Positions 23,797-32,756 of a stretch of 42,323 bases of DNA are shown here, piece after piece (position 1 is the first letter of the stretch; every line of letters begins with the position of its first letter). This stretch comes from Chloroflexota bacterium. Lineage in GTDB: Bacteria; Chloroflexota; UBA5177. A program made the translations under genes and the position numbers. The notes beneath the pieces are model-generated. The model worked only from the letters and a program-made list of their open reading frames with translations. It made no database searches and was not told the DNA's origin. The stretch spans positions 1 through 42,323 of the forward strand of contig JANWJD010000206.1 of assembly GCA_025449555.1 (NCBI GenBank). Direction: 5' to 3'.

Positions 23797-25248
23797 TCAA
23801 TACGATCGCGCCACAACACAGCGAAACGAAGCCGGCCTTCCACAGCACACGCAGGGCCCGGAAGACGCCGCCTCCCTGTCATCGAGAGGGATTGCTCGCA
23901 CTGTCGCCTTCTCAGCGGCCAGCGCGATCTCACATTCCTTGGAATCGCACCAGTTCACAGTCACGAAACCACCGGGGTCGATTAGCCGTTCTCGCAGCTC
24001 GTCCCACGTGTCTGCACTGGAGGTGTGCGCCGCCACGTATCGTGCGGCCTCCGCGAATAAGTTGGCCTGAACCGCCTCCAATAAGGTGTGCACCTCGTCC
24101 ACGATGCCGGACACCGGCGCGTGCGTTTTCTCACGCGTGTCTCGACGGGCAATCACCACACTCTCGCTGTCAACGTCTCGCGGCCCGATCTCGATTCTCA
24201 ACGGCACGCCGCGCAATTCCCAGTCATTGAACTTGAAGCCCGGCGTGACCTGGTCGCGCCAGTCGGTCTTGACTCGCACGCCCGCGTCCCCGAGTGCGTG
24301 CCGGACGTCCTCCACCAGTGGTTCGACCTTGTCACGATCCTCATCTTTGCGCCAGATTGGAACGATCACGACCTGATACGGCGCCACACGCGGCGGCAAG
24401 CGCAGCCCCTTCGCGTCGCCGTGCACCATGATCAGTGCGCCGATCAATCGGGTGGTGACCGCCCAACTCGTCGACCAGGGATAATCGCGCTTGCCTTCCC
24501 GGTCCAGAAATGTGACGTCGAACGCCTTCGAGAAGTTCTGTCCCAGGTTGTGCGAGGTGCCCATCTGGAGCGCCTTGGCGTCGCCCATGAGCGACTCCAT
24601 AGTGAATGTACTCAGCGCTCCCGCGAATTTCTCGCTCTCCGTTTTGCGGCCCTGATACACCGGAATCGCCAGTTCATCCTGGATGAATCGCACGTACAGC
24701 TTGAGGATGAGCAGCGCCTCTTCATCGGCCTCTTCAAACGTGGCGTGTGCGGTGTGGCCCTCTTGCCATAAGAATTCAGCGGTACGCAGGAATGGACGCG
24801 TGCGAATCTCCCAGCGCAACACATTTGCCCACTGGTTCAGCAACACCGGCAAATCGCGATACGACTCAATCCATTTGGAGAGCATGTCGTAGATGATCGT
24901 TTCCGATGTCGGCCGAACGACGAGCGGCTCGGTCAACTCCTCGCCGCCACCGTGGGTCACGACCGCTAACTGAGGCGCAAAACCTTCTACGTGTTCGGCT
25001 TCCTTTTGAATGAAGCTGAGGGGAATCAACAGTGGAAAGTAAGCGTTTTGGTGCCCGGTCGCCTTGAGCTCCCGGTCGACGTACTGTTGCATCAATTCCC
25101 AAATGGCGTAGCCGTACGGGCGGATGACCATGGACCCCCGTACCGCGGTGTAGTCGGCAAGCTCCGCTTTGAGTACCGTATCGATATACCACTTGCTAAA
25201 TGCCTCGTCGCGTCCGTCCTGGACGTCGGTCTCTGCTTCCGTCGTCAT
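23797..25248 (-). CDS. proS: Prolyl-tRNA synthetase, short archaeal/eukaryote-like type
   Basis: Charges tRNA-Pro; 483 aa. This is the type without the bacterial editing insertion. Motifs are VIRPYGYAIWELMQQ, VVRPTSETIIYDML, RTRPFLRTAEFLWQEGHTAHAT (motif 2 area), LQMGTSHNLGQNFSKAF and YPWSTSWAVTTRLIGALI. The C-terminal domain has a CVCCG zinc-like motif and ends VVARSY, as in other archaeal-type enzymes. GGGGGA precedes the ATG. The upstream SH3/glycosidase-like gene ends 12 nt before its start, so it is probably co-transcribed. Confidence 0.96.
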   Translation of the reverse strand: MTTEAETDVQDGRDEAFSKWYIDTVLKAELADYTAVRGSMVIRPYGYAIWELMQQYVDRELKATGHQNAYFPLLIPLSFIQKEAEHVEGFAPQLAVVTHGGGEELTEPLVVRPTSETIIYDMLSKWIESYRDLPVLLNQWANVLRWEIRTRPFLRTAEFLWQEGHTAHATFEEADEEALLILKLYVRFIQDELAIPVYQGRKTESEKFAGALSTFTMESLMGDAKALQMGTSHNLGQNFSKAFDVTFLDREGKRDYPWSTSWAVTTRLIGALIMVHGDAKGLRLPPRVAPYQVVIVPIWRKDEDRDKVEPLVEDVRHALGDAGVRVKTDWRDQVTPGFKFNDWELRGVPLRIEIGPRDVDSESVVIARRDTREKTHAPVSGIVDEVHTLLEAVQANLFAEAARYVAAHTSSADTWDELRERLIDPGGFVTVNWCDSKECEIALAAEKATVRAIPLDDREAASSGPCVCCGRPASFRCVVARSY

Positions 25249-25260
25249 GCTTCCCCCGTT

Positions 25261-26640
25261 TCAGAACCGAAAATCGCGGATCGCGTGCCATTCCGCGTCC
25301 GTCACAGTCATCCAATGGAAAAATGAAGCGCCGATCGCGCCACTCGCCTTGCTACCCGCCAAAAATCCGCGAACCTCGTCGGAGCTGGGAGCGTGAGGAC
25401 CCATTTCGAGTCGACCGAAATCGTCGAACGCCTGACCGATGGGTTCCACCGGGACATGGCCCGAAACCCTGCGAATGGTATCGACCGATTCGGCCGCGTA
25501 TCGACGGGCGTAATCAAAGCCATAACGCATTTGCCCGTAATTCAAACCGTAGGCCGACTGTGTTTGATGCCAGTAGTCCATAGGCGCGATTACATTGTAC
25601 GACCGAGCCAACTCAGCAAACGGATAGTCCGCGAATGATTGCGGTGGATAGGGTACACCCACCAGCAGGTACTGCGGGCCAAGATCGGTCCGCACCAGTT
25701 GTGAATACGCGCGCACGTCCCAGAGTTGAACGTTCTGTTCCAGGTCCGCCGCGATCCCGTCGAAGCGTTGCCCGGAGGGCGTGTGAAATGCGGCAACCTG
25801 GCGCGTGAGCGCAATATCTGAGGCAAGATCATAAAGGTACGGATAGACCCAGGCGATCACCGCAATGTGCAGCTTGTGCGCGGCGTCGATGAGCTTGCCC
25901 ACTGCTTTCTCTCCGTGAAATCCCAACGGCGAAATGGCAGATTCAAGATATATATGCGTGATTCCGTTTCGCTGTGCTGTGCGTGCCACGGTACCGGCGT
26001 CACCGGTGGCGATCAATCCGAGCGTCAGCCACATGCCTTTGCCCGCGACCTGAGTCCAGAGTGGGCGACCATGCAGACGCGTTGTTCCCGGATCGGGCAT
26101 CCGGAATTGGATGTCGTCTCCGAGCGCCCACGACGATCCGATGCGATACCACACCTTTCCGGTTGCGTCCTGTTGCCAGGCGGAAACCAGGACCGGTTGT
26201 CCGGCCGCAACCGACCCCGTGCTCCGGCCATTCGGTCCGGTGAACAACTGTACCGGGGAGGTCGGAATCGCTGACGCCCGCAGCGGACGGGCGGCGTGCG
26301 CTTGCACGCGATAGTGGACTTCCGGGGCATGGTACGTCGACACACTGTTCCACGGGCCGCCGTAGAACAGTTGAGATTTGTCCACCCAGCCGTCGACGCT
26401 ATCCCAGATCTTGACTCTGGCCCATGCGCCATGCGTTCCCAGAACTTCAACCTGAGACTGCTCGACCAGCGCCGCCAGCACGGGCGACTTGTCGTCGGCA
26501 CCTTGATGTACCAGGACATTGTCATGTCGAATGAGTGCGACGGGAGGCGTGGATCGAGGCGATGCAGCCAATACCTGCGCCCTCGCCGGAATGAGAAGCG
26601 CCGCCAGGAAGGCGGCGCAAATGGCGACTCGGTCCCGCAT
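25261..26640 (-). CDS. Secreted SH3-like and TIM-barrel glycosidase-like protein
   Basis: 459 aa. A signal peptide is visible (hydrophobic residues 5-20, cleavage near ARA or VLA). Residues about 35-92 look like a bacterial SH3 domain (ARVKIWDSVDGWVDKSQL); a second SH3-like stretch is near 125-185. From about 200 a TIM-barrel glycoside-hydrolase-like domain follows: GITHIYLESAISPLGFHG, VIAWVYPYLY and FDGIAADLEQN, where the acids resemble the catalytic strand of GH18-like folds. Cell-wall or exopolysaccharide binding and hydrolysis is a reasonable inference, but the substrate is unknown. Its ATG overlaps the preceding small gene as TAATG, and proS follows. Confidence 0.75.
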   Translation of the reverse strand: MRDRVAICAAFLAALLIPARAQVLAASPRSTPPVALIRHDNVLVHQGADDKSPVLAALVEQSQVEVLGTHGAWARVKIWDSVDGWVDKSQLFYGGPWNSVSTYHAPEVHYRVQAHAARPLRASAIPTSPVQLFTGPNGRSTGSVAAGQPVLVSAWQQDATGKVWYRIGSSWALGDDIQFRMPDPGTTRLHGRPLWTQVAGKGMWLTLGLIATGDAGTVARTAQRNGITHIYLESAISPLGFHGEKAVGKLIDAAHKLHIAVIAWVYPYLYDLASDIALTRQVAAFHTPSGQRFDGIAADLEQNVQLWDVRAYSQLVRTDLGPQYLLVGVPYPPQSFADYPFAELARSYNVIAPMDYWHQTQSAYGLNYGQMRYGFDYARRYAAESVDTIRRVSGHVPVEPIGQAFDDFGRLEMGPHAPSSDEVRGFLAGSKASGAIGASFFHWMTVTDAEWHAIRDFRF

Positions 26641-26855
26641 TACGACTCGAGATGACCCCGCTCACGGAGGTACCGATAGAACCTCAAGCGTGCCAGCTCA
26701 GGTTTGGAGAGTCGTCGTTCGAACAACTGTTGGATGGCTATGCCTGCTCCGATCGCGGCGAGTGCTGCCAGGGCCACCGCGAGCCCGACGTTTGAGCCGT
26801 TTGCGGCTCTCTGTGCCGTTGAAGGTTCTTGGTCCCAACTTGACTCTTCGGCCAT
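26640..26855 (-). CDS. Small single-pass membrane protein
   Basis: 71 aa. A hydrophilic N terminus is followed by a transmembrane helix ([19 protein letters not shown], about residues 23-41) and a basic C-terminal tail [20 protein letters not shown] lies 5 nt upstream of the ATG. Its TAA overlaps the next ATG by one base (TAATG), so translation is probably coupled to the secreted SH3/glycosidase-like protein. No family recognised. Confidence 0.7.
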   Translation of the reverse strand: MAEESSWDQEPSTAQRAANGSNVGLAVALAALAAIGAGIAIQQLFERRLSKPELARLRFYRYLRERGHLES

Positions 26856-26884
26856 CAGCGCCCCCTTGCTCGCAAAATCCGCTC

Positions 26885-26913
26885 ATTGTATCAAGGCCCA
26901 TTTTTGCCGTCCA
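26885..26913 (-). promoter_or_regulatory. Predicted promoter for the small membrane protein / SH3-glycosidase / proS operon
   Basis: Minus strand TGGACG (26913-26908), 17-nt spacer, TACAAT (26890-26885), with TG one base before the -10 (TGATACAAT), an extended -10. The region is shared with the divergent yyaL gene. Confidence 0.55.
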
Positions 26914-26955
26914 CGATTTTTGTGCCCTTCTACAATGAATCGAGGAACTACGATC

Positions 26956-28995
26956 ATGACCAATCGACTTGCCGGCCAGACCAGTCCGTATCTGCGGCAG
27001 CACGCCCAGAATCCGGTTGACTGGTATCCCTGGGGACCCGAAGCGCTTGGTGCGGCGCAAGCTGCCGGAAAGCCGATTCTGGTCAGCATCGGCTATTCGG
27101 CCTGCCACTGGTGTCACGTCATGGCACATGAGTCGTTCGAGGACGAACAAACTGCCGCCTTGATGAACCAACACTTCATCAACATCAAAGTCGATAGGGA
27201 AGAACGCCCGGACGTTGACTCTATCTATATGGAGGCGGTGCAAGCACTCACGGGATCGGGAGGCTGGCCGCTCAATGTCTTTTTGACTCCGGATGGGCGC
27301 CCTTTTTTTGGTGGCACCTACTTCCCGCCGCAGCCTCGCCATGGACTGCCGAGCTGGCAGCAAGTTCTCGCCGGTGTAGCAGAAACCTATGACGAACGTC
27401 CGGACGACATCCTGCATAATGCTCAGGCTCTTACGACGTTTATCGAGCAAGCGCAGCGACAGGGCGAATCGGATGACTCCCTGGGTCCCGACGTCATCAC
27501 CCAGGCGTATGCCGCGATGGCCCGCCAGTTCGATCTGTTGAATGGAGGCTTCGGCTCTGCGCCAAAGTTTCCTCAGCCGCTGGGCCTCGAATTCGTGCTC
27601 CGTCGATTGAGTCAAACTCGTGATGCGCGCGCGCTCGAATTTGTGCGTGTGACGCTCGACAAGATGGCGGCCGGAGGTATCTACGATCAACTTGGCGGAG
27701 GCTTCCACCGGTATTCGGTCGACGATGTGTGGCTGGTTCCGCACTTCGAGAAAATGCTCTACGACAATGCCTTGCTGGCGCGCCTCTACATAGCTGCCTT
27801 CCAGGCGACCGGAGACGCCCGGTATCGCAAAGTGGCGGAGGAAACACTTGACTACCTGCTGCGCGATCTTCGATCGCCCGAAGGCGCGTTCTTCTCTTCC
27901 CAGGATGCCGACAGCGAAGGGGTAGAGGGACGCTACTACGTCTGGACGCTCGACGAACTGCTTCATCTGTTGGGGCCCGAAGAAGCAGTGCTGTCGGCGC
28001 ACCATTTCGGCGTGACACCAGATGGCAATTTCGACGGAAAGTCCATCTTAACGACCGCCGCGACGGTGGAGGAGGTGGCATTGCGTGCCGGTCTGACCGT
28101 TGACGAGGCAGCGTCCGCGCTCGCCCGGGCCCGCGTTATCCTCCTGGATGCGAGAGGAAGTCGGACACCGCCCCAAACCGATACGAAGATCCTCGCCGGC
28201 TGGAACGCCCTGGCCATTCGCGCTCTGGCCGAAGCCGGACGCATCTTCCAACGGGACGACTATCTCGAGGCGGCCACAACGGCGATGCAACACATCCTCA
28301 CCGCTATGCGCCCAGACGGCAGGCTGGTTCGCAGCTACCTCGACGGGCCGGGCGAGGTCTCGGCCTTTCTGGAAGACTACGCCTTTGTGGTCGAAGCCTT
28401 GATCACTCTCTACATGACCGCGTTCGACCGCGAGTATCTCCGCCTGGCGGAAGAATTGGCGCAGGAGATGGTCCAGTTATTTCGCGACGAACAGGGCGGC
28501 GCCTTCTACGACACCCCGTGCGACTCAACCGCACTCATCGTGAGACCCCGCAGCCTTTTCGACAATCCGATTCCATCCGGGAACTCAGCCGCCGCATTCG
28601 CCTTTGTCCGTCTCGAGGCCCTGACCGGCACGGTCGAGTACGGAGATCATGCGCGGAAGGTACTGCAGGCATCGCGCCGGCTCCTCTCACAGGCGCCTCT
28701 GACCGTGTCCTACGCCTTGAGTGCCCTCGACTTTCAACTGACACCCCCGGTTCAGATCGCCATCGCCGGATTGCCGGAAGCGTCGGCAACTGCTGACTTC
28801 GTCCGTACCGTCTATCAGCGGTATCTCCCCAACGCCGTCGTGGCCGTGGGCGTCACCAACTCAATGCCATTGCTCGATCGTCGAGAATCGCCCGATGGCC
28901 AACCCGCGGCGTACCTCTGTGAGCACTTTGTCTGCCGGATGCCGGCCACCGATCCTTCCGCCCTGGCCCGACAACTGGACACGTTGACCGGGTAG
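26956..28995 (+). CDS. yyaL: Thioredoxin-domain protein, YyaL/SSP411 (DUF255) family
   Basis: About 679 aa. The N-terminal DUF255 thioredoxin-like domain has [14 protein letters not shown] near 45-58 and [13 protein letters not shown]. It is followed by [20 protein letters not shown] and GTYFPP. An (alpha/alpha)6-barrel, resembling N-acylglucosamine epimerase or cellobiose epimerase folds, occupies the rest ([48 protein letters not shown]). Family function is unsettled. The ATG at 26956 has GAGGA 9-10 nt upstream; the longer track ORF overlaps the divergent small gene. A TACAAT at 26931-26936 could be its -10. Confidence 0.92.
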   Translation: MTNRLAGQTSPYLRQHAQNPVDWYPWGPEALGAAQAAGKPILVSIGYSACHWCHVMAHESFEDEQTAALMNQHFINIKVDREERPDVDSIYMEAVQALTGSGGWPLNVFLTPDGRPFFGGTYFPPQPRHGLPSWQQVLAGVAETYDERPDDILHNAQALTTFIEQAQRQGESDDSLGPDVITQAYAAMARQFDLLNGGFGSAPKFPQPLGLEFVLRRLSQTRDARALEFVRVTLDKMAAGGIYDQLGGGFHRYSVDDVWLVPHFEKMLYDNALLARLYIAAFQATGDARYRKVAEETLDYLLRDLRSPEGAFFSSQDADSEGVEGRYYVWTLDELLHLLGPEEAVLSAHHFGVTPDGNFDGKSILTTAATVEEVALRAGLTVDEAASALARARVILLDARGSRTPPQTDTKILAGWNALAIRALAEAGRIFQRDDYLEAATTAMQHILTAMRPDGRLVRSYLDGPGEVSAFLEDYAFVVEALITLYMTAFDREYLRLAEELAQEMVQLFRDEQGGAFYDTPCDSTALIVRPRSLFDNPIPSGNSAAAFAFVRLEALTGTVEYGDHARKVLQASRRLLSQAPLTVSYALSALDFQLTPPVQIAIAGLPEASATADFVRTVYQRYLPNAVVAVGVTNSMPLLDRRESPDGQPAAYLCEHFVCRMPATDPSALARQLDTLTG

Positions 28996-29005
28996 CTTGC
29001 CGGGG

Positions 29006-29635
29006 CTACTTTGACTCGGTGATAGTCACTCGCTTCAAGTACACGTCGTGCGCCGGCGTGGAAAGTTCTCCGTTCCCGGGATTGGGTTGCACTGGAGTAT
29101 TTTCGAGCTTGTGAACCGTGTTCATACCCGAGATCACGCGACCAAAGATCGTATACAGCGGCTTGAGCTGACTCGCCGCCGCAGGCCCGGTCACGATGAA
29201 GAATTGGCTTCCGTTGGTGTTGGCGCCGCTGTTCGCCATGGCAACCGTTCCTGGGGTGTACTTCAGAATGACCTTCTCATCTCGAAAGTGGTAGCCCGGA
29301 CCACCGAAGCCGGTGCCTGTCGGATCACCGGTCTGGATCACGAACCCCTTCACAACGCGATGAAAGATGATGCCATCGAAATAGCGGTGCCGCGCCAGAA
29401 AAACGAAGCTGTTGACCGCGATCGGCGCCGCCTTGGGGAGCAACTGCACCGCAATCAACCCATCGCTGGTCGTCATGGTCGCGAGGTAGCGATGAGCGGG
29501 ATTGATGGTCATAGGTGGGGCCTTCGACCAATGGGTTTGTCGCGTTGGGGTCGGACTACTGTTGCCGGAGGCAGCTGTGCCGCAACCGGCGAGCAGCACG
29601 AAAAGCAGAACGATCAGAAGCTTACGCAAAAACAA
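29006..29635 (-). CDS. Cyclophilin-type peptidyl-prolyl isomerase, lipoprotein
   Basis: 209 aa. The N terminus KLLIVLLFVLLAGC is a lipoprotein signal with lipobox LAGC, so the protein is anchored outside the membrane. The cyclophilin domain (about 48-205) has NSFVFLARHRYFDGIIFHRV, GFVIQTGDPTGTG, FRDEKV, GTVAMANSGANTNGSQFFI and FGRVISGMNTV; the catalytic Arg is in FHRV. It should fold exported proteins at Xaa-Pro bonds. The start is TTG: 29635 in the track, or TTG 29629, which has better spacing (9 nt) from GGAG and gives a neat RKLL start. It converges on yyaL. Confidence 0.92.
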   Translation of the reverse strand: MFLRKLLIVLLFVLLAGCGTAASGNSSPTPTRQTHWSKAPPMTINPAHRYLATMTTSDGLIAVQLLPKAAPIAVNSFVFLARHRYFDGIIFHRVVKGFVIQTGDPTGTGFGGPGYHFRDEKVILKYTPGTVAMANSGANTNGSQFFIVTGPAAASQLKPLYTIFGRVISGMNTVHKLENTPVQPNPGNGELSTPAHDVYLKRVTITESK

Positions 29636-29818
29636 TCACTCCGAGTCTTGACGCATACGCGGGTCAATTGGGCAGCCACCCGCTCCCCGCCCACCGCGCA
29701 TTTTGTGCGCGCGGGGCATTGGCCGTAGGAGTGTACCACGGGTATTACTGTCAATTTGTCGTATCGAGCGCGCCCGCAAGGGAGCGGGTACCATGAGGGA
29801 AAGGGTAGGCATATTGCC

Positions 29819-30586
29819 TTGGGTCATCCCGCCCCCGACTTTGAGACGCGCCTGGCATCGATCGACGATGGGCTTGAAGACATAGCCCGCGATGTGATTC
29901 GGCGCCATCAAGACCTATCCCGGCCCGAAAATGCCTCCTTTTTGGAGCTGCCGGACGCACGCGAGCAGCACCAAACACAGTGGCACCAGTGGGGCATCCT
30001 CACTCATACTCGTCGTTTCCTGCGTCACTACGACGAGGACATTCCTCGGTATCTACGCTCCTGGAAGCTCAAAGACCAGGTCGATGCCGTACTCAACCAG
30101 CCAATCGACGGCATTTCGAAGCATGATCTCCTCCGGGTGTCCATTCTCCTGCACGACATTGGCAAATTCAGCGCGCGGCGCCAGGGACGCGACCGCTATC
30201 ACTTTGCGCGGCATGAAGAGCAGTCGGGCGCCATCATTCGCGCCGAGCTCGACCTTCCCCAAATGGGGTTCACCACGGCTCAGACTGAGTACATTGCGCG
30301 CACCGCGGAAGACCATTTTGTGCTCGGGATTGTGCGGAAGGCAGCTCGAGAACGGGGAGAGTACGACGAAGCCTTTGCGCATTCGCCCCTGTTTCGTACG
30401 CTCAGTTTGCATAGTAAAACGGCGCACCCCGACGACTTCGTGGAGATCGGAGTGTTGTTTCTCGGTGACTCTCTGGCGAAGGTGGATCCGGCCTCCGGTC
30501 CGGAGCGCGCCGTCAGTCAGTACAACGTCAATATCGCGGTCGCGCGCGAGTACCTGCGAATCGTGCTGGACGACCCTTGCCTATAA
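29819..30586 (+). CDS. HD-domain protein (predicted phosphohydrolase)
   Basis: About 255 aa. HD signature pieces are ILTHTRRFLRHY (first His), LLHDIGKFSARR (HD pair) and FARHEEQSGAIIR, with a later HFVLGIVRK helix and LGDSLAKVDP (final Asp). Such domains hydrolyse phosphate esters or nucleotides with bound metal; the substrate cannot be read from sequence. The start is uncertain: the track uses TTG 29756, but GGGAAAGGG followed by TTG at 29819 looks better. It is divergent from the cyclophilin gene and precedes the GDE-GT4-GpgS operon. Confidence 0.8.
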   Translation: MGHPAPDFETRLASIDDGLEDIARDVIRRHQDLSRPENASFLELPDAREQHQTQWHQWGILTHTRRFLRHYDEDIPRYLRSWKLKDQVDAVLNQPIDGISKHDLLRVSILLHDIGKFSARRQGRDRYHFARHEEQSGAIIRAELDLPQMGFTTAQTEYIARTAEDHFVLGIVRKAARERGEYDEAFAHSPLFRTLSLHSKTAHPDDFVEIGVLFLGDSLAKVDPASGPERAVSQYNVNIAVAREYLRIVLDDPCL

Positions 30587-30587
30587 T
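30582..30587 (+). promoter_or_regulatory. Candidate -10 for the GDE/GT4/GpgS operon
   Basis: A perfect TATAAT overlaps the HD gene stop codon, 52 nt before ATG 30639. No good -35 was found at the standard distance. Weak prediction. Confidence 0.35.
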
Positions 30588-30638
30588 GGACGGTACTGAC
30601 ATCCATTCCGTTTCGAATTCAAACGAGTCCTTGGTTCC

Positions 30639-32756
30639 ATGCTTACAGGTTCCGTAGCTCTTAAAGAAGACGATCTTCAGTTCATCAGCACCCAGTCCGG
30701 TGATGTTCTGGCCGACAATCCAAACGGGCTGGGTCTCTACCATCAGGACACCCGTTTTCTCAATCGTTTTGAGCTCACCGTTAACGGGTTCAAACCGGTC
30801 TTCCTGTCGCACTCGATGAACAAGCACTATATCGCGACCTTTCAGAGTGTGAATCCACCATTTCGCTTGCACGACGGGGTACGAGTGAAGCAGCAGACGA
30901 TCAGCATCCGGCGCAGCCGTTTCGTCAGCGACAGGGGCCTGTACGAGCGCCTCGGGTTCCTCAATTGCAACCCGTTCGCGGTCGATCTGGATGTGGATCT
31001 TGCGCTCGATGCTGACTTTCGGGACATGTTTTCCGTCCGTGGCTTCAAGACGCAGAGAGTGGCCGGAGAAATATCGGTGTCTTTCGGTGGCGAAGATCTG
31101 ACTTTCTCGTATCGTGGGCGGGACGAATTGATGCGCCAGACTCGCGTCACTTTCGACCACCCTCCCGAATCGATTTCTCCTCGGGAGGTCCGATTTTCCC
31201 TTCACTTGGAGCCCAACCAGTCGGATTCGATCGTCGTGCGGGTGCAGCCGTGTATCGGCGACCTCGTGCCGCCCCTCGAACCGGACTTCGACCGACAGCT
31301 CGATGATCTCGCCGCATCGTATCGATCGTGGGACGAAGCGTCCACCCACATCTCGACTAACAACGAACTCTTTGATCGAGAATTGCTCCGCGCTAGCCGG
31401 TACGACATCCGCACACTGCTCGAGCAGTCCCCGTACGGTATCGTGCCGGATGCCGGAGTTCCCTGGTATGCGGTGCCGTTTGGACGCGATGCCATCATCA
31501 CGGCTTTACAGACGCTGATGTACAACCCCTCGATCGCCGAAGGGACGCTTCGCTTCCTCGCCGCGTATCAAGGCACCACCGAGGATCCGTTCCGGGAGGA
31601 ACAGCCGGGCAAAATAATGCACGAACTGCGTCGCGGTGAGCTCGCGCGCTTGAAGGAAGTGCCCCACACGCCGTATTACGGCACGGTTGACGCAACGCCG
31701 CTCTTTCTGGTCCTCTTCGTCGAAGCCATGGAATGGCTCGACGGCGACGAACTCTACGACGATATCTTACCGGCCGCTATGCTCGCCCTCGAGTGGATCG
31801 ACCGCTACGGAGACCTCGACGGCGATGGGTATCTGGAGTACAGGGCCCAGCGGCCCGGTGGCGTGGTGAACCAGGGCTGGAAAGACTCGTTCAATTCGGT
31901 TCAGCATGACGATAACTCGATCGCAGAGCCCCCGATCGCGCTGGTGGAAGTGCAGGGCTACGTCTATCAAGCAAAAATCGGCATGGCTCGGTTACTGCGG
32001 CGGCGCGGCGATCGGAATGTCGCGGATCGACTGGAGCGGGAGGCCGTCGACCTCCGCGACCGATTTAACCGGGACTTCTGGATGGAGGACCTGGGCTTCT
32101 ATGCTCAGGCGCTCGACAGCAACAAGCGCCATGTGCGCTCGATAACTTCGAACCCGGGTCATTGCATCTGGTCGGGGATCTGTGATGTCGACAAGGCCCA
32201 TTCGGTGGCCACGCGGCTGATGGAGCGGGACATGTTCTCGGGCTGGGGCCTCCGCACGCTCAGCAGCCAGTCACCGAATTTCAATCCCATGAGCTATCAC
32301 AACGGCTCCGTGTGGCCGCATGATACCGCGCTCATCGCGCTGGGTCTGCGCCGCCTCGGTCGAAATGAAGAGGCCATCCAGTTAGTCGCGGGATTAATCG
32401 AAGCCGGCTTCCGATTCGATGACGCCAGGCTGCCCGAACTCTTCTGTGGGTTCCCGCGCGATCGCAGGTTCAATTCCAGCCCTGCCGCCTACATCGTATC
32501 GTGCAGTCCTCAAGCGTGGGCCGCAGGCTGTGTCTTCATGGTGCTGCAGAGTATGCTCGATCTTCGACCCGATGCGCAGAGCGGAACGATCCACGCCAGC
32601 CCACTGCTCCCGAGTCTGTTCACGCGCGTCGAGCTCCGACACATTCGGGTTGGTCGACATCGGGTCGATCTGCACGTCGACAGTGAAGGTGCTGGTGTGC
32701 ACGTTCAGGTGACCCGGGTGCCCGCGACAGACCTCTCTCCCGTGGGAGCGGGATGA
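30639..32756 (+). CDS. Glycogen-debranching-type amylo-alpha-1,6-glucosidase (GDE N-terminal domain + (alpha/alpha)6 barrel)
   Basis: 705 aa. The N-terminal GDE_N_bis-like beta domain (about 10-230) has NPNGLGLYHQDTRFLNRFEL, its characteristic GLYHQDTR motif, and RGLYERLGFLN. The C-terminal (alpha/alpha)6 barrel has PWYAVPFGRDAIITALQTL, HTPYYGTVDATPLFL and VNQGWKDSFNSV, ending with MSYHNGSVWPHDTALIA, where the GH catalytic acids reside. It probably trims alpha-glucans or acts on a glucoside. It overlaps the next gene as ATGA. Because the operon ends in a GpgS, hydrolysis of a glucosylglycerate-related saccharide is an alternative to glycogen. Confidence 0.88.
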   Translation: MLTGSVALKEDDLQFISTQSGDVLADNPNGLGLYHQDTRFLNRFELTVNGFKPVFLSHSMNKHYIATFQSVNPPFRLHDGVRVKQQTISIRRSRFVSDRGLYERLGFLNCNPFAVDLDVDLALDADFRDMFSVRGFKTQRVAGEISVSFGGEDLTFSYRGRDELMRQTRVTFDHPPESISPREVRFSLHLEPNQSDSIVVRVQPCIGDLVPPLEPDFDRQLDDLAASYRSWDEASTHISTNNELFDRELLRASRYDIRTLLEQSPYGIVPDAGVPWYAVPFGRDAIITALQTLMYNPSIAEGTLRFLAAYQGTTEDPFREEQPGKIMHELRRGELARLKEVPHTPYYGTVDATPLFLVLFVEAMEWLDGDELYDDILPAAMLALEWIDRYGDLDGDGYLEYRAQRPGGVVNQGWKDSFNSVQHDDNSIAEPPIALVEVQGYVYQAKIGMARLLRRRGDRNVADRLEREAVDLRDRFNRDFWMEDLGFYAQALDSNKRHVRSITSNPGHCIWSGICDVDKAHSVATRLMERDMFSGWGLRTLSSQSPNFNPMSYHNGSVWPHDTALIALGLRRLGRNEEAIQLVAGLIEAGFRFDDARLPELFCGFPRDRRFNSSPAAYIVSCSPQAWAAGCVFMVLQSMLDLRPDAQSGTIHASPLLPSLFTRVELRHIRVGRHRVDLHVDSEGAGVHVQVTRVPATDLSPVGAG

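Noticed and set aside
26698-28005. 435-aa minus-strand ORF antisense to yyaL
   Set aside because: It lies fully inside the well-supported yyaL frame; its composition (many Arg, His and low-complexity runs) and lack of a ribosome site or motifs mark it as a shadow ORF of GC-rich DNA.
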